From: Lachnospiraceae bacterium
GTDB lineage: Bacteria > Bacillota > Clostridia > Lachnospirales > Lachnospiraceae
Assembly (NCBI GenBank): GCA_900768755.1
Contig: CAAGDV010000028.1
Location: 1-46,675, forward strand
Reading direction: 5' to 3'
DNA length: 46,675 nt
This document shows positions 7,502 to 15,914 of this stretch, in pieces. Both the position numbers and the translations under genes were made by a program. Position 1 is the stretch's first letter, and each line of letters begins with the position of its first letter. Under the pieces are notes generated by a model. The model was not told where the DNA came from. It was given only the letters and a program-made list of their open reading frames with translations, and searched no databases.

Positions 7502-8527
7502 ATGGATTACAAGAAGGCCGGAGTCGATATTGAAGCAGGCTACAAGTCTGTTGAGCTTATGAAGGATGCGGTTAAATCAACATTCCGTCCTGAGGTTTTG
7601 GGCGGAATCGGAGGCTTTTCCGGTGCATTCTCGCTTGCAGCAATAAAAGATATGGAGGAGCCGGTTCTGCTCTCCGGAACAGACGGATGCGGAACCAAAG
7701 TTAAGCTTGCTTTTATCATGGACAAGCACGATACAATCGGTATTGATGCTGTTGCGATGTGCGTTAATGACGTTGCGTGTGCGGGCGGTGAGCCATTGTT
7801 TTTCCTTGACTATATAGCATGCGGAAAGAATTATCCCGAGAAAATAGCAACAATCGTCGGAGGCGTTGCGGAGGGTTGCAGACAGGCTGAGTGCGCCCTT
7901 ATCGGCGGTGAGACTGCGGAGCATCCGGGACTTATGCCGGTGGATGAGTATGACCTCGCCGGTTTTGCGGTAGGCGTTGTTGACAAGAAGGACCTTATCA
8001 CGGGCGAAAACATTAAACCGGGCGATACTTTGGTCGCAATCAAGTCATCAGGCGTACATTCCAACGGATTTTCGCTTGTGCGCAAGGTATTTTCAATGAC
8101 CGAGGAGGCTCTTAACACATATTATGATTCGCTCGGAAGAACTCTGGGAGAGGCACTTTTGGAGCCGACAAGAATATATGTAAAGGCACTCAAGGCCGTT
8201 AAGAAGTCCGGCGTTACAATAAAGGGCTGCAGTCATATCACGGGCGGCGGTTTCTACGAAAATATTCCGAGAATGCTTCCTGAGGGAATCTGTGCTGAAG
8301 TCCGCAAGGACTCTTACGAGGTTCCGGCAATCTTTAAGATGCTTCAGGAAGACGGAAATATTGATGAGAAGATGATGTACAACACCTTCAACATGGGCGT
8401 CGGAATGGTATTGGTAGTAGATCCGGCTGACGCAGACAGGACAATTGAGGCAATTAATTCGGCAGGTGAGCAGGCATTTGTTCTCGGCCGTACGGTTGCA
8501 GGCGAAAAGGGCGTAATTATATGTTAA
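7502..8527 (+). CDS. purM: Phosphoribosylformylglycinamidine cyclo-ligase (AIR synthetase)
   Basis: ATP-dependent closure of FGAM to aminoimidazole ribonucleotide. The 341-residue length is standard. Seen motifs include DYKKAGVDIEAG at the start, the glycine-rich SGTDGCGTKVKLA, MCVNDVACAGGEPLFFLDY, the ATP-site GGETAEHPG and the late SHITGGGFYENIPR. The ATG at 7502 lies one base after the purE stop with GGAGG in the purE end. An upstream in-frame ATG at 7460 is inside purE and rejected. The last seven bases overlap purN. Confidence 0.95.
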   Translation: MDYKKAGVDIEAGYKSVELMKDAVKSTFRPEVLGGIGGFSGAFSLAAIKDMEEPVLLSGTDGCGTKVKLAFIMDKHDTIGIDAVAMCVNDVACAGGEPLFFLDYIACGKNYPEKIATIVGGVAEGCRQAECALIGGETAEHPGLMPVDEYDLAGFAVGVVDKKDLITGENIKPGDTLVAIKSSGVHSNGFSLVRKVFSMTEEALNTYYDSLGRTLGEALLEPTRIYVKALKAVKKSGVTIKGCSHITGGGFYENIPRMLPEGICAEVRKDSYEVPAIFKMLQEDGNIDEKMMYNTFNMGVGMVLVVDPADADRTIEAINSAGEQAFVLGRTVAGEKGVIIC

Positions 8528-9120
8528 AAATACTTGTAATGGTGTCCGGTGGAGGAACCAATCTTCAGGCAATTATTGATTCAGTACATAACGGCACAAT
8601 ACGCAATACGGAAATAGTAGGAGTAATCAGTAACAATGCCGGTGCCTACGCGCTTAAGAGAGCGGAGGAAAACGGGATAAAATCACTGTGCGTATCACCA
8701 AAGGATTACGGCACCAGGGATGAGTTTTACGAGGCGCTTCTAGATAAGGTTAATTCTTTTGAACCTGATCTGGTGGTGCTTGCGGGATTTCTGGTTGCGA
8801 TTCCGCCTGCGATGGTCAAAGCGTATCCGGACAGAATAATTAATATTCACCCTTCGTTAATTCCTTCTTTTTGCGGAAAGGGCTTCTATGGGCTAAAGGT
8901 TCACGAGGCTGCGCTTTCGCGTGGCGTGAAGGTTACGGGAGCTACGGTTCACTATGTTGACGAAGGAACCGACACGGGCAGAATCATTCTTCAAAAGCCG
9001 GTGGAGGTACAAGACGGTGATACTCCGCAGACGCTTCAGAGGCGCGTTATGGAACAGGCGGAGTGGATTATTTTGCCGCAGGCTATCGATATGATTGCCT
9101 GCGAAAAGACAAGGAGATAG
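8521..9120 (+). CDS. purN: Phosphoribosylglycinamide formyltransferase, folate dependent
   Basis: Transfers a formyl group from 10-formyl-tetrahydrofolate to GAR. The 199-residue protein has the N-terminal MVSGGGTNLQAIID nucleotide loop, the catalytic IINIHPSLIPSF (Asn, His) and the later VHYVDEGTDTGRII with the catalytic aspartate. Its ATG overlaps the purM stop by 7 nt and has only a weak ribosome site, so translation is probably coupled to purM. Confidence 0.95.
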   Translation: MLKILVMVSGGGTNLQAIIDSVHNGTIRNTEIVGVISNNAGAYALKRAEENGIKSLCVSPKDYGTRDEFYEALLDKVNSFEPDLVVLAGFLVAIPPAMVKAYPDRIINIHPSLIPSFCGKGFYGLKVHEAALSRGVKVTGATVHYVDEGTDTGRIILQKPVEVQDGDTPQTLQRRVMEQAEWIILPQAIDMIACEKTRR

Positions 9121-9123
9121 TTT

Positions 9124-10395
9124 ATGAAAGTTCTTATTGTAGGAAGCGGAGGAAGAGAGCACGCCATCGCGTATGCCTGCTCAAAAAGTGCAAGGGTGGA
9201 CAAGATATACTGTGCTCCCGGCAACGCCGGAATAGCGCAGATTGCGGAGTGCGTACCGATTACTGCCATGGAATTCGAGCGGCTGGTGGATTTTGCCAAA
9301 AGCCAACAGATTGATTTGACGATTATCGGAATGGACGACCCATTGGTGGGCGGAATTGTTGATGTTTTCGAGGCTAACGGACTTCGCGTGTTCGGACCGA
9401 GAAAAAATGCGGCAATACTCGAAGGCTCGAAAGCATTTTCAAAGGACCTTATGAAGAAATACAATATTCCGACGGCTGCGTATGAGATATTTGATTCTGC
9501 GGATGCCGCAATGAAATATCTTGAGACCGCGGATTTTCCGATTGTTCTTAAGGCTGACGGCCTTGCACTCGGAAAGGGTGTTCTTATCTGCAACAGCCTT
9601 TCGGAGGCAAAAGAGGGAGTTAAGACCCTCATGCTTGACAAGCAGTTTGGCGACGCAGGCAACCATATCGTTATCGAGGAATTCATGACCGGACGCGAGG
9701 TATCGGTGCTGTCTTTTGTCGACGGAAACACTATACGGATTATGTCGTCCGCACAGGACCATAAGAGGGCAAAAGACGGAGATAAGGGACTTAACACCGG
9801 CGGAATGGGTAATTTTTCACCGAGCCCATTCTACACTGCGGAGGTTGACGAATTCTGCAAAAAATACATATATCAGGCAACAGTTGATGCCATGAAGGCG
9901 GAGGGAAGACCTTTTAAGGGAGTTATCTTCTTCGGGCTCATGCTCACTCCTAAGGGACCGAGGGTTCTTGAATACAACGCAAGATTCGGAGACCCTGAGG
10001 CGCAGGTTGTCCTGCCTCGAATGAAGAATGACATCATTGATGTTATAGACGCCTGCATTGACGGAACACTTGATAAAGTCAATCTTGAGTTTGAGGATAA
10101 TGCCTGCGTGTGCGTAATTCTTGCATCGGACGGATATCCGGAGCATTACGAGAAAGGCAAATTAATCTCCGGTCTTGAGAAGTTTGACGGACTCAGTGAT
10201 TACTTCTGTTTCCACGCCGGAACAAAGCTTACCGACGAAGGAATCGTTACCAACGGCGGACGGGTTCTCGGAATTACCGCAAAAGGCGCCACTCTTAAGG
10301 AGGCACGGGCAAAGGCTTATGAGGCCACCGGATGGGTATCTTTTGAGAATAAATATATGAGAACCGATATCGGAAAGTCCATTGATGAACAGTAA
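9124..10395 (+). CDS. purD: Phosphoribosylamine-glycine ligase (GAR synthetase)
   Basis: ATP-grasp enzyme joining glycine to phosphoribosylamine, the second step of purine synthesis. The 423-residue protein shows the N-terminal GSGGREHAIAYA, the central ATP-grasp segments PIVLKADGLALGKGV and IEEFMTGREVSVL, the signature AKDGDKGLNTGGMG, and the metal site YNARFGDPEAQVVLPR. It begins 3 nt after purN and is the last gene of the purEMND unit; a strong terminator follows. purF, purL, purH and purB are not in this window. Confidence 0.96.
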   Translation: MKVLIVGSGGREHAIAYACSKSARVDKIYCAPGNAGIAQIAECVPITAMEFERLVDFAKSQQIDLTIIGMDDPLVGGIVDVFEANGLRVFGPRKNAAILEGSKAFSKDLMKKYNIPTAAYEIFDSADAAMKYLETADFPIVLKADGLALGKGVLICNSLSEAKEGVKTLMLDKQFGDAGNHIVIEEFMTGREVSVLSFVDGNTIRIMSSAQDHKRAKDGDKGLNTGGMGNFSPSPFYTAEVDEFCKKYIYQATVDAMKAEGRPFKGVIFFGLMLTPKGPRVLEYNARFGDPEAQVVLPRMKNDIIDVIDACIDGTLDKVNLEFEDNACVCVILASDGYPEHYEKGKLISGLEKFDGLSDYFCFHAGTKLTDEGIVTNGGRVLGITAKGATLKEARAKAYEATGWVSFENKYMRTDIGKSIDEQ

Positions 10396-10405
10396 TTGGC
10401 ATATA

Positions 10406-10450
10406 CAGGAAAATGCTCCCGAATGGTTGCATTTTCCTGCGTTTTTTTTT
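10406..10450 (+). terminator. Strong intrinsic terminator after purD
   Basis: An 11-bp perfect stem (CAGGAAAATGC at 10406-10416 with GCATTTTCCTG at 10429-10439) is followed by CG and nine to ten T residues (10441-10450). It ends the pur unit. Its 3' arm also contains the -35 of the next promoter. Confidence 0.9.
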
Positions 10451-10455
10451 ATAAT
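10427..10455 (+). promoter_or_regulatory. Promoter embedded in the purD terminator
   Basis: TTGCAT at 10427-10432 lies in the loop and 3' arm of the purD terminator, and TATAAT at 10450-10455 starts at the end of its T-tract; the spacer is exactly 17 bp. Transcription would begin near 10462, just before the inverted repeat at 10466, giving the glucosaminidase gene a leader of about 290 nt. Confidence 0.65.
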
Positions 10456-10465
10456 GTGATATAAA

Positions 10466-10527
10466 GTGCCAAACAGTAATAAATACTCTTGTGCTTGCAC
10501 AAAAGAGTATTTATTACTGCTTGGCAC
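10466..10527 (+). repeat. Long inverted repeat (leader hairpin)
   Basis: GTGCCAAACAGTAATAAATA and its continuation to 10494 pair with the segment ending CTGCTTGGCAC at 10527, giving a stem of nearly 30 bp with one mismatch and a small bulge around a tiny loop. It would fold at the very 5' end of the predicted transcript from 10462. It has no T-tract, so it is not an ordinary terminator. Confidence 0.8.
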
Positions 10528-10713
10528 GCCGGACAACGAGGCGGAGTGAAAAAGAATATTTCACGGGAGACGAGTTGGACGGTGATTGCGAGAATTGCGA
10601 AGCAAGGGAGCAATCAGAAAAAAGCCGGACAACGAGGCGGAATGAAAAAGAATATTTCACGGGAGACGAGTTGAACGGTGATTGCGAGAATTGCGAAGCA
10701 AGGGAGCAATCAG
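10528..10713 (+). repeat. Two direct repeats, 96-bp period, in the leader
   Basis: Copy 1 (10528-10623) and copy 2 (10624-10713) both begin GCCGGACAACGAGGCGGA and differ at only a few positions over 90 bp. Each ends with a nested hairpin: outer TGATTGC...GCAATCA and inner TTGC-GAA-GCAA, with a purine-rich internal loop. The 96-bp period is a multiple of three, so the frame of the following gene stays open through both copies, but the gene's ribosome site and signal peptide begin only afterwards. The stretch 10396-10751 holds only the terminator, promoter, inverted repeat and these copies. Confidence 0.85.
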
Positions 10714-10751
10714 GATACATATGTGGGGCGGATAGATATACGGAGGATTTT

Positions 10752-13361
10752 ATGAAAAAGTACCACATGAACAGTTCATATATAAAAAGAATCATTGCCG
10801 TCCTTCTCATTATTGTTACAGTATGCGCTACAAGTATGAGATTTGATATTGCAATATGGGCGGAGGAGGAAACCGGAGCCACAAATGGAGAAAACGAGAC
10901 AGGTACATCTTCTCAAGAGCAGACCACGGGAGTAACCACAGGTGGTGAGACCGAATCGGAGACTGAGACTGAGACAGAGACCGAGACAGAAACCGAGACT
11001 GAGACCGAAACCGAGCCGGTTATTGATTTTGAGGAAATGATCAAGGATTTTCCGGAAGCCTACAAGGTCAGATTAAGAGAGCTTCATGAGATTCATCCAA
11101 ACTGGTATTTTGAGCCCTTTTTCCCGACGGTAAGCTGGACGGAAATAATCAATATCGAATATGTTACGAATATGACCGCCAATCTTATTTCCACCGGTAA
11201 TATGCAGGTGGGTGGCGTTGAAAGTTCGTGGTACCCGACACCTACGTCATGGAAATGTATTGATATCCCCGGAGCATTTAACTGGAGCCAGAACCAGTGG
11301 GTAGTTTTTAACGGCAGCAACTGGATTAAGACCTCCAGAGAGGCACTGTGTTATGTCATGGATCCGAGAAACTGGCTCACGGAGAACAATATTTTCATGT
11401 TTGAGCAGATGAGCTATCCTACGAACATGTCTGACCAGACTCTGTATAATACACTTGTAAAAATGATTGACAATACCTTTATGGATTGTGATTTTGCATA
11501 TATTATTGATGATGACGGCAACCCAATTGACTATGCCAGAACGATTCTTGATGCGGGAAAAAAATACGGGGTAAGTCCCATCTATCTCTGCGCAATCATT
11601 ATTATTGAACAGGGAAAGGGAACAAAGGTCGGGGATATATATAAACCCAGCGGTGTACATTCGATAGGAACCGTAACCTCGGACGGAGTAAATTTTACCC
11701 TCGCAACGGGTAGCGAGTCCACGATATATTACAATTATTTTAACATCCAGGCGACAGGCGCGTCAAAGCAGGCGGTAATAAACAGCGGCGGCGTGTATGC
11801 AAAGAGCCACGGCTGGACAACCCCGTACAAGGCAATTATGGGCGGCGCGCAGTTTTTGGCGTCCGGATATATCAATGTCGGACAGGATACCACCTACACC
11901 CAGAAGTTTAATATTGTAACGGGAAAATACTGGCATCAGTACTGGCAGAATGTGCTTGCACCTGTTTCTTTGGGCTCAACCAGTCAGAAGAACTATGCGA
12001 AGGCAGATTTGATGGACCTTCCTTTCACCTTCAAAATTCCGGTGTATCAGGATATGGAGTTCACCAATTCAACATACCCTATGCCGTCAAAAGAGAAAGG
12101 AACGGCGAACCCTAACTATAAACTCGGTTCAATAAGTGTTACAGGAACGACGCTCATTAATGATGTCAGAAACCTTGCGCTCACACCGTCTTTTTCAACG
12201 GATACGCTTGAATATGATATTATTGTCGGGTTTGAAGTTGACAGAATCAATATAGCGGCCTCGGCTTATGCGTCCACATCAACCGTGACGGGAACAGGGG
12301 AGCACAGCCTTTTAATCGGTGATAACCGTTTTGAGATTGTATGTACCTCAGAGTACGGATTAAAAAGAACCTATGTGGTCAATGTATACAGGGCTGAGGG
12401 AAGTACATATCTGTCGGCTCTGGGCACTAACGTAGGGTCATTCAGCCCTGCTTTTGATAAGCTGGTAACCGAATACGAGATGCGCGTAGACAACGAGACG
12501 AATACCATAACATTTGTATACGAGGCGGAATCGTCGTTGGCAAGTGTTGAGCTTCGTTATGACACTTTCGCGGAGCCTGTGACCCCACCATCGGATGAAC
12601 CGGGAGAAGGAGAGCACGGAAGCGAGAGCGCGAGCGAAAGTGAGAGTACAGCCGAGAGTGAAAGTGAGAGTGCAGCCGAGAGTGAAAGTGAGAGTGCAAC
12701 CGAGAGTGAAAGCCAACCGGCCGGCTCACAGCCTAACACGTCGGGAGAGACCGGAGAACTGGTTACAGTGGTCGTAAAACTCACAGATGGGCATACCGGA
12801 GAACTCAAACTCAGAGAAGGAAATAACATTTTCTATTTTGATGTATATCCTATTGAAAACGACAGAAGTATAGTGAGAACCTACAAGGTTAACGTTATCA
12901 GATATACAGCCGTTGTGTACAATGCGGATTCCATTGAGACAGGCGAGGAGTATATAAACGGATTTAACATAGGTGAGAAGGTTTCGGATGCAATATCGCG
13001 CTTTTCGGTGGAATACGGAGCAATCAAGGTGCTTTCAAATGACAGAAATACTGAAAAAAGTTCTGACGAAATGCTTGCAACCGGAGATTATGTTGTTGTG
13101 TACGACATGAACGGATTTGAAGTTACAAGCTGGCAGGTTATTATATACGGCGATGTAAACTGTGACAGTAAAGTAGATTTGTTTGATTTTGCATACATGA
13201 AGGTATACTATCTCAAGAATAAAGGCCTGGAGGGCATAGGACTCATTGCTGCCAACCTTTACGGAACCGAGCAGAAGTTTGACCTGTTCGATATTGCGGC
13301 TCTAAAGAGTTATATCCTTAAAGGCAGGGAGATTCCACAGATGAAAGGAAGTGTTGAATAA
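10752..13361 (+). CDS. Secreted glucosaminidase-like wall hydrolase with C-terminal dockerin
   Basis: Predicted 869-residue exported protein. Order of parts: signal peptide (residues 1-40), a Thr/Glu repeat linker (about 65-90), a glucosaminidase-type domain (about 95-430, with the helix IYLCAIIIIEQGKG holding a likely catalytic Glu), a cadherin-like beta-sandwich (458-548), a second such domain from 552 that appears interrupted by a Ser/Glu repeat linker (624-655), a short beta domain, and a dockerin at 799-862. The dockerin's first calcium loop DVNCDSKVD is good; the second (around ANLYGTEQKFD) is degenerate. It probably cleaves peptidoglycan glycan strands while held by a cohesin. The ATG at 10752 has GGAGG 5 nt upstream. 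The stop overlaps the next gene (TAATG), a cohesin-like membrane protein. Confidence 0.75.
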   Translation: MKKYHMNSSYIKRIIAVLLIIVTVCATSMRFDIAIWAEEETGATNGENETGTSSQEQTTGVTTGGETESETETETETETETETETETEPVIDFEEMIKDFPEAYKVRLRELHEIHPNWYFEPFFPTVSWTEIINIEYVTNMTANLISTGNMQVGGVESSWYPTPTSWKCIDIPGAFNWSQNQWVVFNGSNWIKTSREALCYVMDPRNWLTENNIFMFEQMSYPTNMSDQTLYNTLVKMIDNTFMDCDFAYIIDDDGNPIDYARTILDAGKKYGVSPIYLCAIIIIEQGKGTKVGDIYKPSGVHSIGTVTSDGVNFTLATGSESTIYYNYFNIQATGASKQAVINSGGVYAKSHGWTTPYKAIMGGAQFLASGYINVGQDTTYTQKFNIVTGKYWHQYWQNVLAPVSLGSTSQKNYAKADLMDLPFTFKIPVYQDMEFTNSTYPMPSKEKGTANPNYKLGSISVTGTTLINDVRNLALTPSFSTDTLEYDIIVGFEVDRINIAASAYASTSTVTGTGEHSLLIGDNRFEIVCTSEYGLKRTYVVNVYRAEGSTYLSALGTNVGSFSPAFDKLVTEYEMRVDNETNTITFVYEAESSLASVELRYDTFAEPVTPPSDEPGEGEHGSESASESESTAESESESAAESESESATESESQPAGSQPNTSGETGELVTVVVKLTDGHTGELKLREGNNIFYFDVYPIENDRSIVRTYKVNVIRYTAVVYNADSIETGEEYINGFNIGEKVSDAISRFSVEYGAIKVLSNDRNTEKSSDEMLATGDYVVVYDMNGFEVTSWQVIIYGDVNCDSKVDLFDFAYMKVYYLKNKGLEGIGLIAANLYGTEQKFDLFDIAALKSYILKGREIPQMKGSVE

Positions 13362-15313
13362 TGAGAGTAATCAGAAAAACATGGGCGCTTTTGTGCGCGG
13401 TAATTATTTTTGTTTCGCTGTTTGGAGCGTTCAGCCCGCAGACCGTTAAAGCTTCCAACGGTTCTCTTTCGATTACAACAAGCGCAACATCCGTTATATC
13501 AGGAAAAGAGATTACGGTTACGGTTAAACTCGATTATCCGGACAAAGGAGCGGACGGACAGGATGTGGGAATCAATGTCTGCCAGTTTGAATTCAGGTAC
13601 AATAGTGACAATTTTGAATATGTGAGCGGAGATGCCCCGGGTTCGGGATATGACGGTCTGATTATGATGTATTCGCTGGAAATGGAGATGCCTACATCGC
13701 TTACATGGACTTTTAAATTCAGAGCCAAAAATGTAGGAACATCTGCTTTTACCATTACATCCGGAACCTTTGTCAACGGTGACCTGGAAGAGTTTTACCC
13801 AATCGGAACAGGTATCAGCTCACCTTCCGTAAAAGTAATGGCAGTCGGTTCGGATGATGCAACGCTTAATTCGCTTCAGATTGCGGGCACAAGCCTTTCA
13901 CCTGCTTTCAGCAAAGCAACCACAAGCTACACCGCCTATGTTGACAACAGCATTACGTCAGTACGACTTGCCGCAACCGCAACACAGGGCGGCAAGGTTG
14001 AAATATCAGGCAATTACAACAATCTTTCCGTCGGCAAAAATGTTGTGACCATCACATCATACGCCCCCAATGGTGCGACGATGAAGTACACGGTTACAAT
14101 CGTGAGGCTTGAGCCGCCGACAGAGCCGCCTACCCCCGCACCGACAGAGCCGCCGACCGACCCGATTGATGATGTCAACATAACAATCGACGGAGAGTCG
14201 TATGTAATCAACTCGTCTTATTCGGTTGATTTGATTCCGCAGGGATTTGTTGCAGATCTTGATACATACAAGGGAAAAGATGTTCTCGTGGCAGTCAACA
14301 GCCAGCTTGACATAACGCTTATGTATCTTATGAATTCAGAGCAGATTGGCGCATTCTATGTGTATGACAAAGATACAGAAAGCTTTAACAGATTTGTAAG
14401 AATTGATACAGGCACCCGCAAATATATTCTTCTTAACGGAGAAAACCGCGACGATAAGCCGAGGGGTTATGAGCTTACCGAGACAGAAGCGATGGGAGTA
14501 AAGTTTTTGGCGTATGTCAATAGCAAAAATCCTGATTTTGCCTATTTTTATGCAATCAGTTCGGAGGGCGTTAAGTCGTGGTACTGCCTTGATTGTGTGG
14601 AAAAAACAATCCAGCGTGTGAACTCTTTTGCTTTTTCTGATGAAACTGAGGAAGTTACCACGGGTGAGACCGAGCCGGTAATTACTATTGAGGATACCGC
14701 TTCGGATATAATAAGCTCGCTGAACGAAGCCAATAATGACCTTATAAACGATAATGCACAGCTCAAAAAAATACAGTTCATGGTATATATTATCGGAGGC
14801 GCCCTGATTACAATTCTGGTAATATTTATCGTTGTGATACTCTGCAACAGGTCAGCGCGCAAAATTGAAGACGAACCGGATCTGGCAGAGCTTGATGTCG
14901 ACGAGAATGTAGTTATTGATGATGCGGTCGTTGAAACTGCCGTCACCGAGGAAACCGCTTCGACAAAAGAGAACGCCGCCACCGAGGAAGTTTTGGCAGA
15001 GGAGAACACTGCCACCGAGGAAGTTTTGGCAGAGGAGAACGCAGTTAACGAAGAAAATGTTTCAGCCGGGGAAGATACCGTTATCGAAGAAACCATACAG
15101 GAAATAGATGTGACCGAAATAACAAAAGAAGAGCAGGACGCCTTTGACCGCGAAGCTTCGTCTGAACCTATGGAAGAGACTGTTTTGGGAAGTCTTGTAT
15201 CAGACATAAAAAGTATAATGGATGATGCCGGAGCTGATGAAGATACTGCCGGTGATGATGACGGAATAGAAATGATAGACACATCGGATATTGATGATGA
15301 GACATTTTTGTAG
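13361..15313 (+). CDS. Membrane-anchored cohesin-like protein with acidic cytoplasmic tail
   Basis: Predicted 650-residue protein. It has a signal peptide (1-31), a cohesin-like beta domain (about 34-165, starting SLSITTSATSVISGKEITVT), a cadherin-like beta-sandwich (about 168-248), a Pro/Thr linker (250-267), an unassigned extracellular domain (about 270-440), one membrane helix (about 474-496, YIIGGALITILVIFIVVIL) and a highly acidic cytoplasmic tail with a near-perfect 33-bp repeat. Its start overlaps the stop of the dockerin-bearing hydrolase by one base. From cohesin-dockerin biology I infer that it may hold that hydrolase at the cell surface. The cohesin call is by eye and moderate. Only 31 nt without a terminator separate it from mcsA. 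Confidence 0.65.
   Translation: MRVIRKTWALLCAVIIFVSLFGAFSPQTVKASNGSLSITTSATSVISGKEITVTVKLDYPDKGADGQDVGINVCQFEFRYNSDNFEYVSGDAPGSGYDGLIMMYSLEMEMPTSLTWTFKFRAKNVGTSAFTITSGTFVNGDLEEFYPIGTGISSPSVKVMAVGSDDATLNSLQIAGTSLSPAFSKATTSYTAYVDNSITSVRLAATATQGGKVEISGNYNNLSVGKNVVTITSYAPNGATMKYTVTIVRLEPPTEPPTPAPTEPPTDPIDDVNITIDGESYVINSSYSVDLIPQGFVADLDTYKGKDVLVAVNSQLDITLMYLMNSEQIGAFYVYDKDTESFNRFVRIDTGTRKYILLNGENRDDKPRGYELTETEAMGVKFLAYVNSKNPDFAYFYAISSEGVKSWYCLDCVEKTIQRVNSFAFSDETEEVTTGETEPVITIEDTASDIISSLNEANNDLINDNAQLKKIQFMVYIIGGALITILVIFIVVILCNRSARKIEDEPDLAELDVDENVVIDDAVVETAVTEETASTKENAATEEVLAEENTATEEVLAEENAVNEENVSAGEDTVIEETIQEIDVTEITKEEQDAFDREASSEPMEETVLGSLVSDIKSIMDDAGADEDTAGDDDGIEMIDTSDIDDETFL
14978..15040 (+). 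repeat. 33-bp tandem repeat in the cohesin-protein tail
   Basis: The 30-bp unit beginning GCCACCGAGGAAGTTTTGGC occurs identically at 14978-15007 and 15011-15040, encoding two copies of ATEEVLAEEN in the acidic cytoplasmic tail. Perfect nucleotide identity points to a recent duplication. Confidence 0.9.
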
Positions 15314-15344
15314 TTTGTAGTTTTTTGTTCTGGAGGAAAACAAT

Positions 15345-15914
15345 ATGTTATGTGAAGTGTGCAAAAAAAATACAGCGACCGTTCACTATTCCGAGGTTAT
15401 TAACGGAACCAAAAGTGAGCATCATCTGTGTATGGACTGTGCTTCCAACGAGGATTTTTCACATTACTCCAATCTGTTTGACGGCGGAATGCACCTGACG
15501 AGTCTTTTGTCGGGGCTTTTGGGCGCCTATGTTGCCAAAAATGAGGAGACGGATGATGCGACCGCGCAGGTAAAATGTCCTTCGTGCGGAATGGAATACG
15601 GCGAGTTTGTCAAAAAGTCGAGCTTCGGGTGCGCGGACTGCTATGATGTATTCGGACCGCTTATCAGCGACACAATTAAGAAGCTGCAGGGAAGTGACAC
15701 GCATGTCGGCAAGAAACCGATGATTTACGGTGAGCCGAAGGAAAGTGCGATATCGGACAATGACGACCCCAAAGCTGCCAGACAGCATGAGATTGACATA
15801 CTGTCCAAAAAACTCCGCGAGGCAGTGAGCGTGGAGGATTTTGATGAGGCGGCAAGGCTTCGCGATGAGATTGCGGAATTGAAGAAAGAATGCAAAGGAG
15901 CGGACAATGAATAA
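15345..15914 (+). CDS. mcsA: McsA, zinc-finger activator of the McsB arginine kinase
   Basis: McsA binds and activates McsB in the heat-shock protein quality-control pathway. The 189-residue protein opens with MLCEVCKKNT and then CMDCA (first zinc site), has a second pair CPSCG with CADC, and ends in a UVR motif (VEDFDEAARLRDEIAELKK) that contacts ClpC or UvrB-type partners. CTGGAGG precedes the ATG at 15345. The gene overlaps mcsB by 8 nt. No ctsR gene, and no CtsR-type direct-repeat operator, is seen upstream. Confidence 0.92.
   Translation: MLCEVCKKNTATVHYSEVINGTKSEHHLCMDCASNEDFSHYSNLFDGGMHLTSLLSGLLGAYVAKNEETDDATAQVKCPSCGMEYGEFVKKSSFGCADCYDVFGPLISDTIKKLQGSDTHVGKKPMIYGEPKESAISDNDDPKAARQHEIDILSKKLREAVSVEDFDEAARLRDEIAELKKECKGADNE

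Noticed and set aside
10491..10751. Long N-terminal extension of the glucosaminidase frame
   Set aside because: It runs through a hairpin and two direct repeats, and a good ribosome site followed by a signal peptide occurs only at 10752.
12438..12829. Open frames opposite the Ser/Glu repeats
   Set aside because: They are antisense shadows of a low-complexity coding repeat without ribosome sites.
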